Program-made: the position numbers and the translations under genes
Origin: WTFV01 sp965203525
GTDB taxonomy: Bacteria; Acidobacteriota; Vicinamibacteria; Vicinamibacterales; UBA8438
Reading direction: 5' to 3'
Length of the DNA stretch: 64,000 nucleotides
NCBI GenBank assembly: GCA_965203525.1
Contig: OZ241898.1
Span: 3,596,001-3,660,000, forward strand
Notes under the pieces: model-generated
The model's database searches: none
What the model was told of the DNA's origin: nothing
The model's input: the letters and a program-made list of their open reading frames with translations, nothing else
In this document: one piece after another, positions 63,368-64,000 of the stretch
Layout: every line of letters begins with the position of its first letter
Numbering within the stretch: the stretch's first letter is position 1

Positions 63368-64000
63368 CTACCCGGCGCCGAGCGCCGCCACCGGGTCGAC
63401 GCGCGCGGCGCGGCGCGCCGGCAGCCAGCTCGCGAGCAGACAGGCCGCCACCAGCACCGCCGACACCGCGACGAAGACGACCGGATCGAACGGGTTCGTC
63501 TCGAACAGGATCACCTGGAACCGGCGGGCCAGCAGTGCCGCCGCGCCGAGGCCCGGCACCATGCCGGCCAGCACCATCCAGCCCGCTTCCGCCAGCACCA
63601 GCCGGCGCACGTCGCCCGCCTGCGCCCCGACCGCCACGCGGACGGCGATCTCCCGGCGCCGCTGCGCGATCGAGCAGGAGACGACGCCGTAGAGTCCGAC
63701 CGCGCCGAGCAGAAGCGTGGAACCGGCGGCGATCGCCAGCAGAATCATGACGAACTCCCGGCCGGCGCGCGCCTGCGCGACCAGCGTCTCCAGCGTCGCG
63801 ACGTCCGAAATCGGCAGGCGGGCGTCGAGATCCCGCACCGTCCGGGCCACCGCGTCGGTGAACGACTCCGCGTTCGCCGTGCGTACCACGTAGCCCGTTC
63901 GCCACGGGACGTCCCCGTCGCCGGCGTTCGCCACCACCAGCGGGTAGTACGCCATCGGCGGCGGGTCGCCGTCGAGCGCCAGTTCGTGGACGTCGTCCAC
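63368..64000 (-). CDS. MacB-like FtsX-domain permease (ADOP type), C-terminal part
   Basis: The gene enters from the right edge; 210 C-terminal residues are present. They comprise the end of a periplasmic MacB-like domain (DARLPISDVATLETLVAQA) and the final FtsX domain with membrane segments around GSTLLLGAVGLYGVVSCSIAQ, QRRREIAVRVAVGAQAGDV and a last helix before ASWLPARRAARVDPVAAL. This is the typical end of the large orphan permeases abundant in Acidobacteria, which lack an adjacent ATPase. The transported substrate is unknown. The start lies outside the window. Confidence 0.85.
   Translation of the reverse strand: MDDVHELALDGDPPPMAYYPLVVANAGDGDVPWRTGYVVRTANAESFTDAVARTVRDLDARLPISDVATLETLVAQARAGREFVMILLAIAAGSTLLLGAVGLYGVVSCSIAQRRREIAVRVAVGAQAGDVRRLVLAEAGWMVLAGMVPGLGAAALLARRFQVILFETNPFDPVVFVAVSAVLVAACLLASWLPARRAARVDPVAALGAG

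Overview
The window reads as a chromosomal segment of a high-GC (about 70% by eye) Gram-negative bacterium, most likely an Acidobacteriota member close to the Vicinamibacteria. The evidence is the mix of an LPS-assembly protein (LptD), an energised TonB/ExbB/ExbD set, a HEAT-repeat/cyclophilin lipoprotein and, at the right edge, the C-terminal FtsX-type half of a MacB-like permease of the kind that is very abundant in Acidobacteria (ADOP family). No rRNA, tRNA or CRISPR array was seen. The assignment is inferred from gene content, not from a marker tree.

Layout. 1-2.8 kb (+): end of moaE, moaD, then prfA-prmC-HIT. 2.9-8.2 kb (-): rluD, lgt, lspA, ileS. 8.25-9.0 kb (+): a HAD phosphatase. 9.1-12.0 kb (-): lon and a DksA/TraR-type zinc-finger gene. 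12.38-14.24 kb: a complete ISKra4-type IS with a 9-bp target duplication. 14.3-15.6 kb (+): a Cys-rich orphan, rpmB, ridA. 15.65-17.8 kb (-): a bifunctional-type RelA/SpoT. 18.0-19.0 kb (+): a TPR lipoprotein with a strong terminator. 19.6-30.3 kb: a long minus-strand block, read from the right: tgt-yajC-secD-secF-uppP-DUF502-hppA-tonB-exbB-exbD-exbD (lipid carrier recycling, protein export, ion pumping, outer-membrane energisation). 30.3-46.2 kb: ddl, HEAT/PPIase lipoprotein, folC, lptD, a sugar-nucleotide reductase, a SplB-like radical SAM enzyme, htpX, an M20 peptidase, a small secreted protein, thiC and an RlmI-type methyltransferase with a repetitive basic tail. 46.4-52.1 kb (+): rpiB, glyA, dinG, a TPR protein and yggS. 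52.2-53.9 kb (-): two tandem paralogous outer-membrane proteins.

54.0-60.2 kb is an accessory island. A 45-bp direct repeat (43 of 45 identical) brackets it; the right copy lies in the 3' end of an MmeI-like restriction-modification gene. Inside are an IS21-type fragment, two IS3-type 5' fragments cut at exactly the same base, an intact IS66-type element with a perfect 8-bp target duplication, and a lower-GC minus-strand three-gene cassette (a TIGR04255-family protein, an unrecognised 188-residue protein and an unrecognised 141-residue protein). The last cassette gene is split by the IS66 element; removing the element and one target copy restores an uninterrupted frame with an ATG six bases after the preceding stop. 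I regard this cassette as the best candidate for an undescribed accessory system.

Two patterns recur. First, several genes have a TATAAT-like -10 hexamer only 5-11 bases before the start codon, which predicts leaderless or near-leaderless transcripts. Second, direct repeats with a 61-74 bp period occur at six unrelated places, mostly at gene ends, two of them with 36-bp repeats and 36-bp spacers.
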